Below, in pieces: positions 34,401-43,228 of a stretch of DNA of 64,000 nt. Position 1 is the stretch's first letter, and the number at the start of each line of letters is the position of its first letter. Below the pieces are notes generated by a model, which worked only from the letters and a program-made list of their open reading frames with translations, was not told where the DNA came from and did not search any database. Source of the stretch: Agromyces sp. LHK192 (lineage in GTDB: Bacteria > Actinomycetota > Actinomycetes > Actinomycetales > Microbacteriaceae); assembly GCF_004006235.1 (NCBI RefSeq), contig NZ_CP034753.1, forward strand, positions 1,178,001-1,242,000, read 5' to 3'. A program made the translations under genes and the position numbers.

Positions 34401-35548
34401 GTCGGATGCTCCGGCTCAGCCAGCAGGCGGTCGACCCGGTCGGCGCGATCTCGTCGCGCGGCATCACGCTGATCGGCGCGACCATGGCGACCGTCTTCGC
34501 AACGGGCATGACGATCTGGCACGTCGGGGACATCGTCGATCCGGTGGCGGCCGCCGTCGGGATCCTGCTGACCGTCGCGGCGGGCACCGCGGCGGCGGTG
34601 GGCACCGCACCCAAGCTGGCGCCGTTCACGGCGGAGCGGTTGGGGCTCGTCGTGATCCTCGCGATCGCGGCGGCGATCGCGGAGTACCTCTCGACGGTCG
34701 GGCACAACCGGTACCTGTTCGACGACTACGGGCCGGCGGTGATCGGGCTGCTGCTGCTGTCGCTCGCGCCGTTCACCACCTGGTCGGCGCTCGCCGCGGC
34801 CGGGTTGTTCTCGACCGGGGTGCTGTCGGTGCTGGTCATCGGCGTCGTCCGCACGGACGGTGCGGTCGAGCGCCCGCTCGCCGCGAACGTGGTGGTCGTG
34901 GTCACCGCTGTACTCGCGTTCACGGCGGCGGCGGCGGCGTATTCCGCGGTCGTGGTGCACGGCGTGCTCTCGTGGCAGCGCGAGGTCAATCGCGACGTGC
35001 TCGACCGCGACCGGCGCATGCAGGCCGGACTGGTGCCCGATGACCGGCTCTCGCGCGTCTCGGTGCTCGACCGCGAGGTGCTGCCGTTCCTGGTGCAGGT
35101 GATGACGGCCGACCGGATCTCGGTCGACGACGCCGATCGGGCGAGGGAGCTCTCGGAGTCCCTGCACCGCGCCCTCCGGGCCGGCATCGACTCGACCTGG
35201 CTCGACGATCTCGCCGGGATCGTGTCGGATGCCTCGGGCACGCCGGTGACGGTCGTCGACCACGACCGCGACGCGCGGGGCTTTCCCGACGATCACCGGG
35301 CCGCGGTCGCGGCGCTGCTGAGGTTCCTCGGCGATGGCGGGCGCTGCCGGGCGATCGAGGTGCTCGTGGAGCGCGACGACGACGAGGGCGGCGGCATGCT
35401 CGTCGTGGAGGCCGTTGCGGGGGAGCATCCGGCGTCGCGGCGCGAGCTCGGGCGGTTCATCGCCATCGCGGAGGCGGTCGGGTTCCGCGCATCGGCGACC
35501 GTCGACGGCGAACGGCTCTCGGTGTCGCTCGCATACCGGGTGGAGTAG
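34397..35548 (+). CDS. Membrane protein paralogous to the preceding sensor, ATPase eroded
   Basis: The 383-aa protein repeats the layout of its upstream neighbour: six to seven membrane segments, then a helical block (VLDREVLPFLVQVMTADRIS), then a domain ending VGFRASATVDGERLSVSLAYRVE. That last part occupies the place of a HATPase domain but lacks the N box Asn and the G boxes. No family is recognised with certainty. The tandem arrangement and 4-nt overlap suggest that the two proteins form a heteromeric sensor, one chain catalytically dead. Confidence 0.68.
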   Translation: MSRMLRLSQQAVDPVGAISSRGITLIGATMATVFATGMTIWHVGDIVDPVAAAVGILLTVAAGTAAAVGTAPKLAPFTAERLGLVVILAIAAAIAEYLSTVGHNRYLFDDYGPAVIGLLLLSLAPFTTWSALAAAGLFSTGVLSVLVIGVVRTDGAVERPLAANVVVVVTAVLAFTAAAAAYSAVVVHGVLSWQREVNRDVLDRDRRMQAGLVPDDRLSRVSVLDREVLPFLVQVMTADRISVDDADRARELSESLHRALRAGIDSTWLDDLAGIVSDASGTPVTVVDHDRDARGFPDDHRAAVAALLRFLGDGGRCRAIEVLVERDDDEGGGMLVVEAVAGEHPASRRELGRFIAIAEAVGFRASATVDGERLSVSLAYRVE

Positions 35549-35555
35549 CCGGCGG

Positions 35556-35561
35556 TACGAT
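35556..35561 (+). promoter_or_regulatory. Candidate -10 element and leader hairpin of tdk
   Basis: TACGAT lies 52 nt before the tdk ATG. The leader contains a self-complementary segment (about 35564-35590) in which GGGTGG pairs with CCACCC around a GCCG/CGGC stem; its role is unknown. Confidence 0.4.
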
Positions 35562-35613
35562 CGGGTGGGCCGAAGCGGCCGCACCACCCTGAGATCCGAA
35601 CGGCGAACACGGC

Positions 35614-36234
35614 ATGGCGAAGCTCTATTTCCGCTACGGCGCGATGAACTCGGGCAAGTCGACAGCCCTGCTGCAGGCGGCGTTCAACTACGAGGAGCGC
35701 GGGCACGAGGTGCTGCTCGCGAAGCCGTCGATCGACACGAAGGGCGACCGCGAGATCGTGTCGCGGCTGGGGGTCGCCCGGGAGGTCGACTTCACGATCG
35801 CGCCCGATGGTGACGTGCTCGCCGCGTTCGCGCAGCATCGGGTGCGCGTGCAGGCCGAGACGGGGCGGGACGTGAGCTGCCTGCTGGTCGACGAGGCGCA
35901 GTTCCTCACCGAACGCCAGGTCGACGACCTGCTGCGCATCGCGCTGCTCGAGGGAGTTCCGGTGCTGGCGTACGGGATCCGCACGGACTTCCAGACGGTC
36001 GCGTTCCCCGGCAGCCGGCGACTCCTCGAGGTCGCGCACAGCCTCGAGGAGTTGAAGACCATCTGCCGGTGCGGCCGGAAGGCGATCTTCAACGGCCGCC
36101 GCATCGACGGCGTGTACGTGTTCGACGGCGACCAGGTGGCGATCGACGGCGTCGAGGTCACGTACGAATCGCTGTGCGGCGTCTGCTACCTGCAGGAGTC
36201 GGGCGGCGTGCTGAACGGGCATCCGGTCGTCTGA
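35614..36234 (+). CDS. tdk: Thymidine kinase, class II
   Basis: The 206-aa enzyme phosphorylates thymidine in nucleoside salvage. It has Walker A GAMNSGKST (residues 9-17), the catalytic segment LLVDEAQFLTERQVDDL, the lasso region with CRCGRKAIFNGR and a second cysteine pair CGVC that together bind zinc. Length is typical for the tetrameric bacterial enzyme. Single-gene unit facing the CPBP protease gene. Confidence 0.97.
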   Translation: MAKLYFRYGAMNSGKSTALLQAAFNYEERGHEVLLAKPSIDTKGDREIVSRLGVAREVDFTIAPDGDVLAAFAQHRVRVQAETGRDVSCLLVDEAQFLTERQVDDLLRIALLEGVPVLAYGIRTDFQTVAFPGSRRLLEVAHSLEELKTICRCGRKAIFNGRRIDGVYVFDGDQVAIDGVEVTYESLCGVCYLQESGGVLNGHPVV

Positions 36235-36255
36235 CGACCCTGCCGTCGCGTCCGT

Positions 36256-36270
36256 CGACGCCCGGCGTCG
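36256..36270. terminator. Short hairpin between tdk and the convergent protease gene
   Basis: CGACGC at 36256-36261 pairs with GCGTCG at 36265-36270 over a 3-nt loop in the 39-bp convergent gap. It may serve both strands; the stem is short. Confidence 0.4.
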
Positions 36271-36273
36271 TCG

Positions 36274-37005
36274 TCAGACGAGCAGCGCGATGAGCGTGCC
36301 GTTGAAGACGGCGTGCGCGATGATCGCCCCGCCGAGCCGGTTCGTGAACGCGACCAGCGCCCCGACCGCGATTCCGAGGCACAGCGCGGATGCCGCGGTC
36401 ACGACGGCGCTCGTCGGCGAGGGCGCCTCGACGGCGTGCAGCAGGCCGAACAGCAGGGCGCTTACCACGACACCGGTCGCCGTCGCGACGCGAGGCGAGA
36501 CTCGGGATGCACCGGCGGATGCCGTCGCGTCGCGGACCACAGGCAGCGTGGTGCCGCGGAAGAACCATTCCTCGACGAACGGGGCCACGAGGATCGGCGC
36601 GACGACGAGCACGAGCCACGCGGTCGTCGGGTCGATGAGCACGGCCGCGCCGCCGGCCGGCATCCGCCCGGTCGCGACGAACTCGATGGACGTGGCGACG
36701 CCGCGCAGGAGGAGGCCGATGCCGGCGCCCCAGAGCAGGTCGATCGGGCGGAACGCGAACGATGGGATGCCGGCGCCCGCGGATTCGCGCGGGTTGCTCG
36801 CGACGCGCAGGGCTGCGCGCCGTCGCCCCGCCCACGCGCACGCGCCGAGCGGGATCCACACCACGAGGTAGGCGCCGAGCGCCTGGACGACCGGCGGCAG
36901 GATCACCGTGCGGACGAGCCAGGTCCAGATCAGGATCCCCGCGATCGCGAGCAGGATGCCGAGCGCGACCGGCGTCATCCGCACCGACGTTCCATGCCGC
37001 TCCAC
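36274..37005 (-). CDS. CPBP-family intramembrane metalloprotease
   Basis: The 243-aa protein has about seven membrane segments and the three CPBP/Abi motifs: EEWFFRG (catalytic Glu pair and Arg, about residue 146), LLFGLLHAVE (His) and GAIIAHAVFNGTL (His/Asn). These proteins cleave prenylated or membrane peptides and in bacteria are linked to bacteriocin self-immunity or signalling; the substrate here is unknown. The GTG at 37005 is chosen because TACGCT ends 7 nt before it on the minus strand (leaderless pattern). An internal ATG at 36978 is an alternative. Confidence 0.87.
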   Translation of the reverse strand: MERHGTSVRMTPVALGILLAIAGILIWTWLVRTVILPPVVQALGAYLVVWIPLGACAWAGRRRAALRVASNPRESAGAGIPSFAFRPIDLLWGAGIGLLLRGVATSIEFVATGRMPAGGAAVLIDPTTAWLVLVVAPILVAPFVEEWFFRGTTLPVVRDATASAGASRVSPRVATATGVVVSALLFGLLHAVEAPSPTSAVVTAASALCLGIAVGALVAFTNRLGGAIIAHAVFNGTLIALLV

Positions 37006-37018
37006 GTACGCGAGCGTA
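37006..37018 (-). promoter_or_regulatory. Leaderless promoter of the CPBP protease gene
   Basis: On the minus strand TACGCT (37018 down to 37013) is followed by 7 nt and the GTG at 37005. Confidence 0.5.
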
Positions 37019-37154
37019 GCGGCGGGCCGTGGCGCGACGGCGGCCCGATGCGGGCGCGCGCAGATTTAACGTCGCCCGCCTTGCGGATCGCGCCTTCCCA
37101 TGTGGGAGCATGAACGCAGCAACACATCAGTGGGGACTGACGAAGCGGGGGCTT

Positions 37155-38567
37155 GTGGAGCTGCGTGACTACATCCGCATCTTGCGGCAGAACTGGATCG
37201 TCATCGTCGCGTGCGTGTTGCTCGGCGTCGGCGTCGGTGCCGTCTACGCCCTGATGCAGACCCCGCAGTACAGCTCGTCGGCGAAGGTGTTCGTGTCGAC
37301 GTCGAACGGCGGCACGATCGGCGAGCTGACGCAGGGCAGCACGTTCACGCAGCAGCGCGTCGCGACGTACGCCGACCTCGCCACCACGCCGATCGTGCTG
37401 CTTCCCGTGATCGGCGACCTGCAACTCGACATGACCGGCGAGCAGCTCGAGCGCAAGGTGGCCGCTGTGCCGCTGCCGGACACGACGCTCATCGAGATCA
37501 CCGTGACGGATGCCGACCCGGCGCTCGCCGCGGAGATCGCGACCGGCGTGTCGGAGAGCCTGACGACGGTCGTCGAGTCGATCGAGACGACCGAGGCGAC
37601 CAACGCCGCGGGGGAGGCCACCACGGGGTCGCCGGTGCAGCTCACCCTCGTGCAGCACGCGGCGGTGCCGCAGAAGCCCGTGAGCCCGAACGTTCCGCTG
37701 ATCCTCGTGCTCGCGGCGTTCATCGGGCTCGCCCTCGGTGTCGGCATCGCGGTGCTTCGCGCGACGCTCGACACGCGGATCCGCAGCGAGCGCGACATCG
37801 AGCTCATCACCGACACTCCGGTGATCGGCGGCATCGTCTTCGATCCGAAGGCGAAGGAGCGGCCGCTCATCGTGCACGCCGACCCGCACTCGCCGCGCGC
37901 CGAGTCGTTCCGCTCGCTGCGCACGAACCTGCAGTTCCTCGACCTCGACCGCCGTGACCGCGCGTTCGTCGTGACGTCGTCGATCGAGTCGGAGGGCAAG
38001 TCGACGACGGCGGCGAACCTCGCGATCGCCGTGGCGGATGCCGGTGGCCGGGTGCTGCTCGTCGACGGCGACCTGCGGCGGCCGAAGGTCGCGTCGTACC
38101 TCGGGATCGAGGGGGCGGTGGGTCTCACGGACCTGCTGATCGGGCGCGCCCAGCTCGCCGACGTCATCCAACCGTGGGGTCGCGACCAGATGTTCGTGCT
38201 GCCTGCCGGTCGGGTACCACCGAATCCGTCGGAGCTGCTCGGGTCGACGGCGATGCTCGAGGTCGTGCGCGAGCTCAACCGCGCGTTCGACGTGGTGATC
38301 TTCGATGCGCCACCCCTGCTGCCGGTGACGGATGCCGCGGTGCTCACCCGCGCGGTGGGTGCGGCACTGGTCGTGGTCGCGGCGGGCCGAGCGCACAAGG
38401 GTCAGCTCAAGGGTGCACTCGACGTGCTCGCCAACGTGGACGCGCAGGCCGCGGGCATCGTGCTCACGATGCTGCCGACGAAGGGCCCGGACGCGTACGG
38501 CTACGGCAAGTACGGGTACGGGTACGGCTACGGATACGGGTATGCGCCCAGGGAGTCGGTGGGCTGA
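37155..38567 (+). CDS. Polysaccharide co-polymerase/tyrosine autokinase (Wzz-BY-kinase)
   Basis: The 470-aa protein joins a Wzz domain (DYIRILRQNWIVIVACVLLG first membrane helix; second helix near residues 180-200) to a BY-kinase. The kinase has Walker A SSIESEGKSTTAANLA, Walker A' LLVDGDLRRPK and Walker B VVIFDAPPLLPV. The C-terminal tail is a tyrosine cluster (GYGKYGYGYGYGYGYAP), the autophosphorylation target. It controls chain length and assembly of the surface polysaccharide encoded downstream. The GTG at 37155 with a GCGGGGG site is preferred; an ATG at 37110 is also in frame. It opens the polysaccharide locus and abuts the cognate phosphatase gene. Confidence 0.92.
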   Translation: MELRDYIRILRQNWIVIVACVLLGVGVGAVYALMQTPQYSSSAKVFVSTSNGGTIGELTQGSTFTQQRVATYADLATTPIVLLPVIGDLQLDMTGEQLERKVAAVPLPDTTLIEITVTDADPALAAEIATGVSESLTTVVESIETTEATNAAGEATTGSPVQLTLVQHAAVPQKPVSPNVPLILVLAAFIGLALGVGIAVLRATLDTRIRSERDIELITDTPVIGGIVFDPKAKERPLIVHADPHSPRAESFRSLRTNLQFLDLDRRDRAFVVTSSIESEGKSTTAANLAIAVADAGGRVLLVDGDLRRPKVASYLGIEGAVGLTDLLIGRAQLADVIQPWGRDQMFVLPAGRVPPNPSELLGSTAMLEVVRELNRAFDVVIFDAPPLLPVTDAAVLTRAVGAALVVVAAGRAHKGQLKGALDVLANVDAQAAGIVLTMLPTKGPDAYGYGKYGYGYGYGYGYAPRESVG

Positions 38568-39152
38568 ATGGAGGTGCTCGTCATCTGCACCGGCAATATC
38601 TGCCGTTCGCCGATCGCCGCGCAACTGCTCCAGGCCAGGCTCGACGGCATCGGCGTCTCCGCCGAGGTCTCGAGCGCCGGTACTCGTGCCATGGTCGGCG
38701 AGCCGATGACCCCGGAGGCGATGGATGCGCTGGCCGCGCTGGGGGTCGAACCCATGCCGCACCGCGCGCGTCAGCTCACGGACGCGCTCATTCGCGGATC
38801 GGAGCTGATCCTCACGGCGACTCGAGCGCACCGCGCCGAAGTGGCGTCGCTCGTTCCGGCCGCGGCACGCCGGGCCTACACGCTGCGCGAGTTCGCGCGG
38901 GTGGCCTCCGTCGTCGGGGCCGAACTGCCGACCCCGCCGGATGACCTGTTCCGTGCCCTGATCGCCACCGCGCCCACCCAGCGCGGATTCGCGGCTCCGC
39001 CCGCGTTCCCGGAGGACGACGACATCGTCGACCCCTATCGCCGCCCACCCGAGGTGTATGCCGAGGCGGCCGGACTCATCGATCTCGCGATCGCCGGGTT
39101 CGCCGAACCGTCGCCGGCTCCATCCGGGTGGGGTGGTGGAGATGGCACGTGA
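38568..39152 (+). CDS. Low-molecular-weight protein tyrosine phosphatase
   Basis: The 194-aa enzyme has the P-loop CTGNICRS (Cys7 nucleophile, Arg13) and an acid-loop candidate DDDIVDPY near residue 150. An insertion makes it longer than the usual 150-residue family members. It starts directly after the kinase stop codon, a standard BY-kinase/phosphatase pair in which dephosphorylation of the tyrosine tail permits polymer assembly. Confidence 0.93.
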   Translation: MEVLVICTGNICRSPIAAQLLQARLDGIGVSAEVSSAGTRAMVGEPMTPEAMDALAALGVEPMPHRARQLTDALIRGSELILTATRAHRAEVASLVPAAARRAYTLREFARVASVVGAELPTPPDDLFRALIATAPTQRGFAAPPAFPEDDDIVDPYRRPPEVYAEAAGLIDLAIAGFAEPSPAPSGWGGGDGT

Positions 39153-40068
39153 TGCCGGAAAGGGCCCCTTCGCCGCGACCCCGGTCGTGATCGTCGCGCT
39201 CGTCGTGTTCGTGCTCGTCGACACGGCGCTCGTGTGGTGGGCGTTGGCCTCGGTCGGGAGGAATGCCGGATCGCCGGCCGCGGAGACGATGCCGACGCTG
39301 CCCGCGCGGGAGACCGCCGCGGCCGACTCGACGGTGCCGGCGACGACGATGCCGGCGGCCGCGACCGCCGCGGTCGTGCCCTCCGCGCGCTACCTCTACG
39401 CGGTCGACGGGGCGACCGCGTTCCGCGGCACCCGAGGGTCGTGCCCGAGCGTCGGCGCGAGCTTCGAGTCGACGACCGACGGCGGCGCGACGTGGGCGAC
39501 CGGCGCGACGGAGTTCACCGACGCTCGCGCGGTCGCGCAGGCGCCGGAGGATCCGATCGTCGTGATCGCCCGGGATGCCGCGACCTGTGCGGTCACCGCG
39601 TATTGGACGTTCGTCGGCGGCATCGACTGGGAGCCCGCAGCCGAGTTCCAGCCGACCTGGATCGCCGACGGTGGCCGGGCGATCGCTCCCGGCGGCCTCG
39701 CGACCACGCCGTGCCGCGACGGGGTGGCCGACCTCGCAGGTCGCAATGATTCCGAGGCGGTCGTGCTGTGCGAGGACGGCCTGCTGCTCACGACCGCGGA
39801 TGCCGGTGTCACCTGGGTTGCCGTCGACCCTGTCGCCGATGCGGTCGCGGTGGCCGCGGGAACCGACGCGTTCCTGGTGGCCGTGGCTGGCTCGCCGGAC
39901 TGCGACGGGGTGCGGGTCATCGCTGCGGGCGGTGGGGCGATCGGCGAATGCGTGGCAGTAGCGGTCGCTCCGGGGGAGACGGCGATCGATGTCGCCGGGG
40001 ACGGCACGGTGTGGGTGTGGGCCGGCGATGCCATCGCCCGATCGGCCGACGGGGGTGCGACGTGGTGA
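39142..40068 (+). CDS. Membrane-anchored repeat protein, BNR/YCF48-like
   Basis: The 308-aa protein has one N-terminal membrane helix (about residues 12-36), a Thr/Ala/Pro-rich stalk and an extracellular domain. The motif S-DGGATW occurs near residue 112 (STTDGGATWATG), in a TADAGVTWVAV variant, and at the C-terminus (RSADGGATW). This is the loop signature of YCF48/sialidase-type beta-propellers. Only about three blades are visible and the protein ends abruptly at the last motif, so it is short for a full propeller. Function unknown. It overlaps the phosphatase gene by 11 nt and the next gene by 1 nt. Confidence 0.72.
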   Translation: MARDAGKGPFAATPVVIVALVVFVLVDTALVWWALASVGRNAGSPAAETMPTLPARETAAADSTVPATTMPAAATAAVVPSARYLYAVDGATAFRGTRGSCPSVGASFESTTDGGATWATGATEFTDARAVAQAPEDPIVVIARDAATCAVTAYWTFVGGIDWEPAAEFQPTWIADGGRAIAPGGLATTPCRDGVADLAGRNDSEAVVLCEDGLLLTTADAGVTWVAVDPVADAVAVAAGTDAFLVAVAGSPDCDGVRVIAAGGGAIGECVAVAVAPGETAIDVAGDGTVWVWAGDAIARSADGGATW

Positions 40069-41531
40069 TGCGCGCGACTGGGCCGATCGCGAAGATGTCC
40101 ACGACGACGGAGTGGGCGTCGCACCTCGCCACGCGCGTGCGGATCACTGACCTGCTCGTGCTCGTGTGGGTCGTGTTCGGGGTGCAGATCGCGTGGCTCG
40201 GACTCGACTACGCCGTGTCGGGTTTCAGCGGAGCGAACGACATCCCGCTCAGCTACACCGTGGTCTCCTTCGTGATCGTCGCAGCGTGGATGATCGCGCT
40301 CGAGCTGTACGACACGCGTTCGCCGCGCGTGCTCGGGGTCGGCACTCAGGAGTATCGGGCGATCGCCGACAGCGCGCTTCGCCTGTTCGGTCTCGTCGCG
40401 ATCGTCGCGTTCCTGTTCCGCCTCGACCTGGCGCGCGGCTACATCCTGATCGCGTTCCCGCTTGGCGTGCTGGTGCTGCTGCTCTCCAGATGGACCTGGC
40501 GGCAGTGGCTGAGCATGATGCGCCGCCGTGGGCAGCTCTCGTCGCGCGTGCTGCTGGTCGGATCGTGGTCGTCGGTGGTCACGATCGCACGCGAGCTAAC
40601 GCGGGCTCCGGAGGCGGGATACCGCGTCGTCGGGGTCTGCGCGACCGACGCACCGGCCGACCAGCTTCCGGGCACGCGGGTGCCGGTGATCCCACGAACG
40701 ACGACGGCGCTCGCGGTGATGCGCGACCTCGGCGCCGACACCGTGATCATCACCAGCGCAGACGAGCTAGGCCCCGAGCGCGTGAAGGAATTGAGTTGGG
40801 GCCTGATGCCCGGAGCCGAGCATCTCGTCGTCGCACCGAGCCTGATCGACATCGGTGGCCCACGCATCCGCACCCGCCCCGTCGCCGGATTGCCGCTCAT
40901 GCACGTGGAGACGCCGAAGTTCGAGGGACGCAAGCTGGTCGCGAAGCGGGTGTTCGACCTCGTGTTCGGCGTCGGTATCGTCGCACTGCTCTCGCCGGTG
41001 TTCATCGTCGTCGCGGCGTTGGTGAAGGGATCCTCTCCAGGCCCACTGCTGTATCGCCAACGTCGAATCGGAAAGGATGGCGAGCCGTTCGCAATGCTGA
41101 AGTTCCGCTCGATGGTCGTGGGGGCCGACGCGCAGCTCGCGGCCCTTCTCGAGGCGCAAGGGACGGCGGATCGCCCGCTTTTCAAGGTCGAGAACGACTC
41201 ACGGATCACCCGCGTCGGTCGGGTTCTCCGGAGATACTCGCTCGACGAATTGCCGCAGCTGTTCAACGTCATCGGTGGGTCGATGAGCCTCGTGGGACCG
41301 CGGCCTCAGGTTGCCGCGGAGGTCGAGCTCTACGACCGAGGGGCCCATCGCCGGCTGCTCGTGCAACCGGGGATGACCGGTCTCTGGCAGGTGAGCGGAC
41401 GATCGAACCTGAGCTGGGAGGAAAGCGTGCGACTCGACCTGTATTACGTCGAGAACTGGTCGATCACCGGCGACGTGGCCATCCTTTGGCGGACTGCCCG
41501 GGCAGTTGTGAGGAAGGACGGAGCGTATTGA
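40068..41531 (+). CDS. Polyprenyl-phosphate sugar-1-phosphate transferase (priming enzyme)
   Basis: The 487-aa protein has four N-terminal membrane helices, a nucleotide-binding-like middle domain (RVLLVGSWSSVVTIARELTR) and the bacterial sugar transferase domain from about residue 285. That domain shows KRVFDLVFGVGIVALLSP, KFRSMVVGADAQ, LRRYSLDELPQLFNVIGGSMSLVGPRPQ and PGMTGLWQVSGRS. It moves the first sugar phosphate from a nucleotide sugar to undecaprenyl phosphate, starting repeat-unit synthesis. Which sugar is used cannot be read. Coupled to both neighbours by 1-nt overlaps. Confidence 0.94.
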   Translation: MRATGPIAKMSTTTEWASHLATRVRITDLLVLVWVVFGVQIAWLGLDYAVSGFSGANDIPLSYTVVSFVIVAAWMIALELYDTRSPRVLGVGTQEYRAIADSALRLFGLVAIVAFLFRLDLARGYILIAFPLGVLVLLLSRWTWRQWLSMMRRRGQLSSRVLLVGSWSSVVTIARELTRAPEAGYRVVGVCATDAPADQLPGTRVPVIPRTTTALAVMRDLGADTVIITSADELGPERVKELSWGLMPGAEHLVVAPSLIDIGGPRIRTRPVAGLPLMHVETPKFEGRKLVAKRVFDLVFGVGIVALLSPVFIVVAALVKGSSPGPLLYRQRRIGKDGEPFAMLKFRSMVVGADAQLAALLEAQGTADRPLFKVENDSRITRVGRVLRRYSLDELPQLFNVIGGSMSLVGPRPQVAAEVELYDRGAHRRLLVQPGMTGLWQVSGRSNLSWEESVRLDLYYVENWSITGDVAILWRTARAVVRKDGAY

Positions 41532-42406
41532 TGAAATCAACGGCGCTCGACATCGTGATCGTCACCTACGCGAGCAGAGACCTGATCACGCACTGCCTCG
41601 ACAGCCTGTTCGACAACGAGCCCGCCGTCCCGTTCCGGGTCCTGGTCGTCGACAACGATTCGCCGGACGGAACGGCAGAGGCAGTTCGTTCTGCTTACCC
41701 GAGGGTCGAAGTCATCGCTCGCGCATCGAACGACGGATTCGCAGTTGCCAACAACGTCGCGCTGCGCAGATCGACCGCTCCCTACGTCCTGGTACTCAAT
41801 CCAGACACCCGACTCGAACCCGGCACGATCGACCACCTCATCGACGTCATGGAACGGGACGCGACGATCGGCGTCATCGGGTGCAGACTGCTCACTGCCG
41901 ATGGCACGCTGGATCACGCCGCGAAGCGATCCTTTCCGTCGCCCGTCGTTGCCGCGAAGTATTTCGCGTTGAGGCTGATCGGTCGCAGGGGTTCGGCCTA
42001 CGTTCGCCCGGACGTCCAGGAAACGGACATCGCCGACGTCGAAGCGGTGAACGGCGCTTTCATGCTGATCCGTTCGTCAGCGCTCCGCGACGTCGGCCTC
42101 CTCGACGAGCGGTACTGGATGTACGGCGAGGACCTCGACTGGTGCGCACGCTTCCTCGACCAGAACTGGCGCGTCGTGTACGACGGTCGAGTCGTCGCGC
42201 ATCACCTCAAAGGGGGAAGCACCGACGGTCGCCGGCCATTGAAGCTGAACTACCACTTTCACAAGAGCATGCTCATCTTCTATCGCGATCACGTGAGCCG
42301 GCGGAATCTCATCGCGGATGCGGTCGTCACGGCGGGGGTTTGGATGCGTTTCGCGATAACAAGTGCACTCGCATCGGGGGAGCATCTCGTGCGGAGGTCG
42401 AGATGA
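41531..42406 (+). CDS. Family 2 glycosyltransferase (rhamnosyltransferase-like)
   Basis: The 291-aa enzyme shows LDIVIVTYASRDLITHCLDS, VLVVDNDSPDGT, NDGFAVANNVALRRS, the DxD equivalent LNPDTRLEPG, and VNGAFMLIRSSALRDVGLLDERYWMYGEDLDWC (acceptor-site acidic pair ED). This pattern is that of the WbbL/RfbF-type transferases that add rhamnose to a lipid-linked glycan. No membrane helix is seen. It overlaps its neighbours by 1 and 4 nt. Confidence 0.9.
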   Translation: MKSTALDIVIVTYASRDLITHCLDSLFDNEPAVPFRVLVVDNDSPDGTAEAVRSAYPRVEVIARASNDGFAVANNVALRRSTAPYVLVLNPDTRLEPGTIDHLIDVMERDATIGVIGCRLLTADGTLDHAAKRSFPSPVVAAKYFALRLIGRRGSAYVRPDVQETDIADVEAVNGAFMLIRSSALRDVGLLDERYWMYGEDLDWCARFLDQNWRVVYDGRVVAHHLKGGSTDGRRPLKLNYHFHKSMLIFYRDHVSRRNLIADAVVTAGVWMRFAITSALASGEHLVRRSR

Positions 42407-43182
42407 CGTACGTCAGCGTGATTCTCCCGACGTACAACCGGGCGCGCCTGATCGAGCGAGCGATCGGGAGCGTCCTGTCGCAGACCCATCGCGAACTCGA
42501 GCTCATCGTCGTCGACGACGGCTCCACCGATGACACTGCAGCGTTGGTCGAACAGGTGGGCGATGAGCGGGTCAGCTTCATCCGGCAGGAGAACGCGGGC
42601 GCTCCGAGCGCTCGCAATCGCGGTGTCGCCGCGGCGAGAGGCGCTTGGGTAGCGTTCCAGGACTCCGACGACGAATGGGATCCAGGTTTCCTCGAGTCGG
42701 TGGTCGCAAGGGCCGCGCCCGAGCGAGTGGTGTTCACGTCGCACGCCGTGATCTTCCGGTCAGGGATCATCGAGGTGGTTCCATCGGGCCGGGTTTCGAA
42801 TCCGGGGCGAACCCTCCTGCGGGGCAACATCGCGTCTATGCAGACTGCACTCTTGCCCGTCGACCTCGCGAGATCGAACCCGTTCGACACCTCCCTGCCT
42901 CGGTTCCAAGACTGGGATCTCTGGCTCGCGCTGATCGAGGCCGATGTCGAGTTCGTACATCTACCGCTGATCGGAGCAACGCTCCATCGGCAGACAGATA
43001 GCATCTCCGAAGGCTCCCTCGAGGTCCGACAACGAAGCCTTCGACAAATTCTCACCAAGCACAGGCGCACCGTCTCGAAGGATCCGGTTGCGCTGGCGCG
43101 CCTTCTCGCACGGGCGTACGCCCCGGACCGACTCGTGAGCGCACGGCACCGACAACGACGACCCGAGGTGGGATCGACATGA
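42403..43182 (+). CDS. Family 2 glycosyltransferase
   Basis: The 259-aa protein has the GT2 core SVILPTYNRARLIERAIGSV, LIVVDDGSTDDT, GAPSARNRGVAAARGAWVAF and the metal-binding QDSDDEWDPG, with FQDWDLWLALIEA further on. It is soluble and probably adds one sugar of the repeat unit. Donor and linkage are not identifiable. Confidence 0.9.
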   Translation: MTYVSVILPTYNRARLIERAIGSVLSQTHRELELIVVDDGSTDDTAALVEQVGDERVSFIRQENAGAPSARNRGVAAARGAWVAFQDSDDEWDPGFLESVVARAAPERVVFTSHAVIFRSGIIEVVPSGRVSNPGRTLLRGNIASMQTALLPVDLARSNPFDTSLPRFQDWDLWLALIEADVEFVHLPLIGATLHRQTDSISEGSLEVRQRSLRQILTKHRRTVSKDPVALARLLARAYAPDRLVSARHRQRRPEVGST

Positions 43183-43228
43183 TCGGCATAAGGTCGGTCA
43201 ACTCCCAATCAACGGCGAAGGGGTTCTG

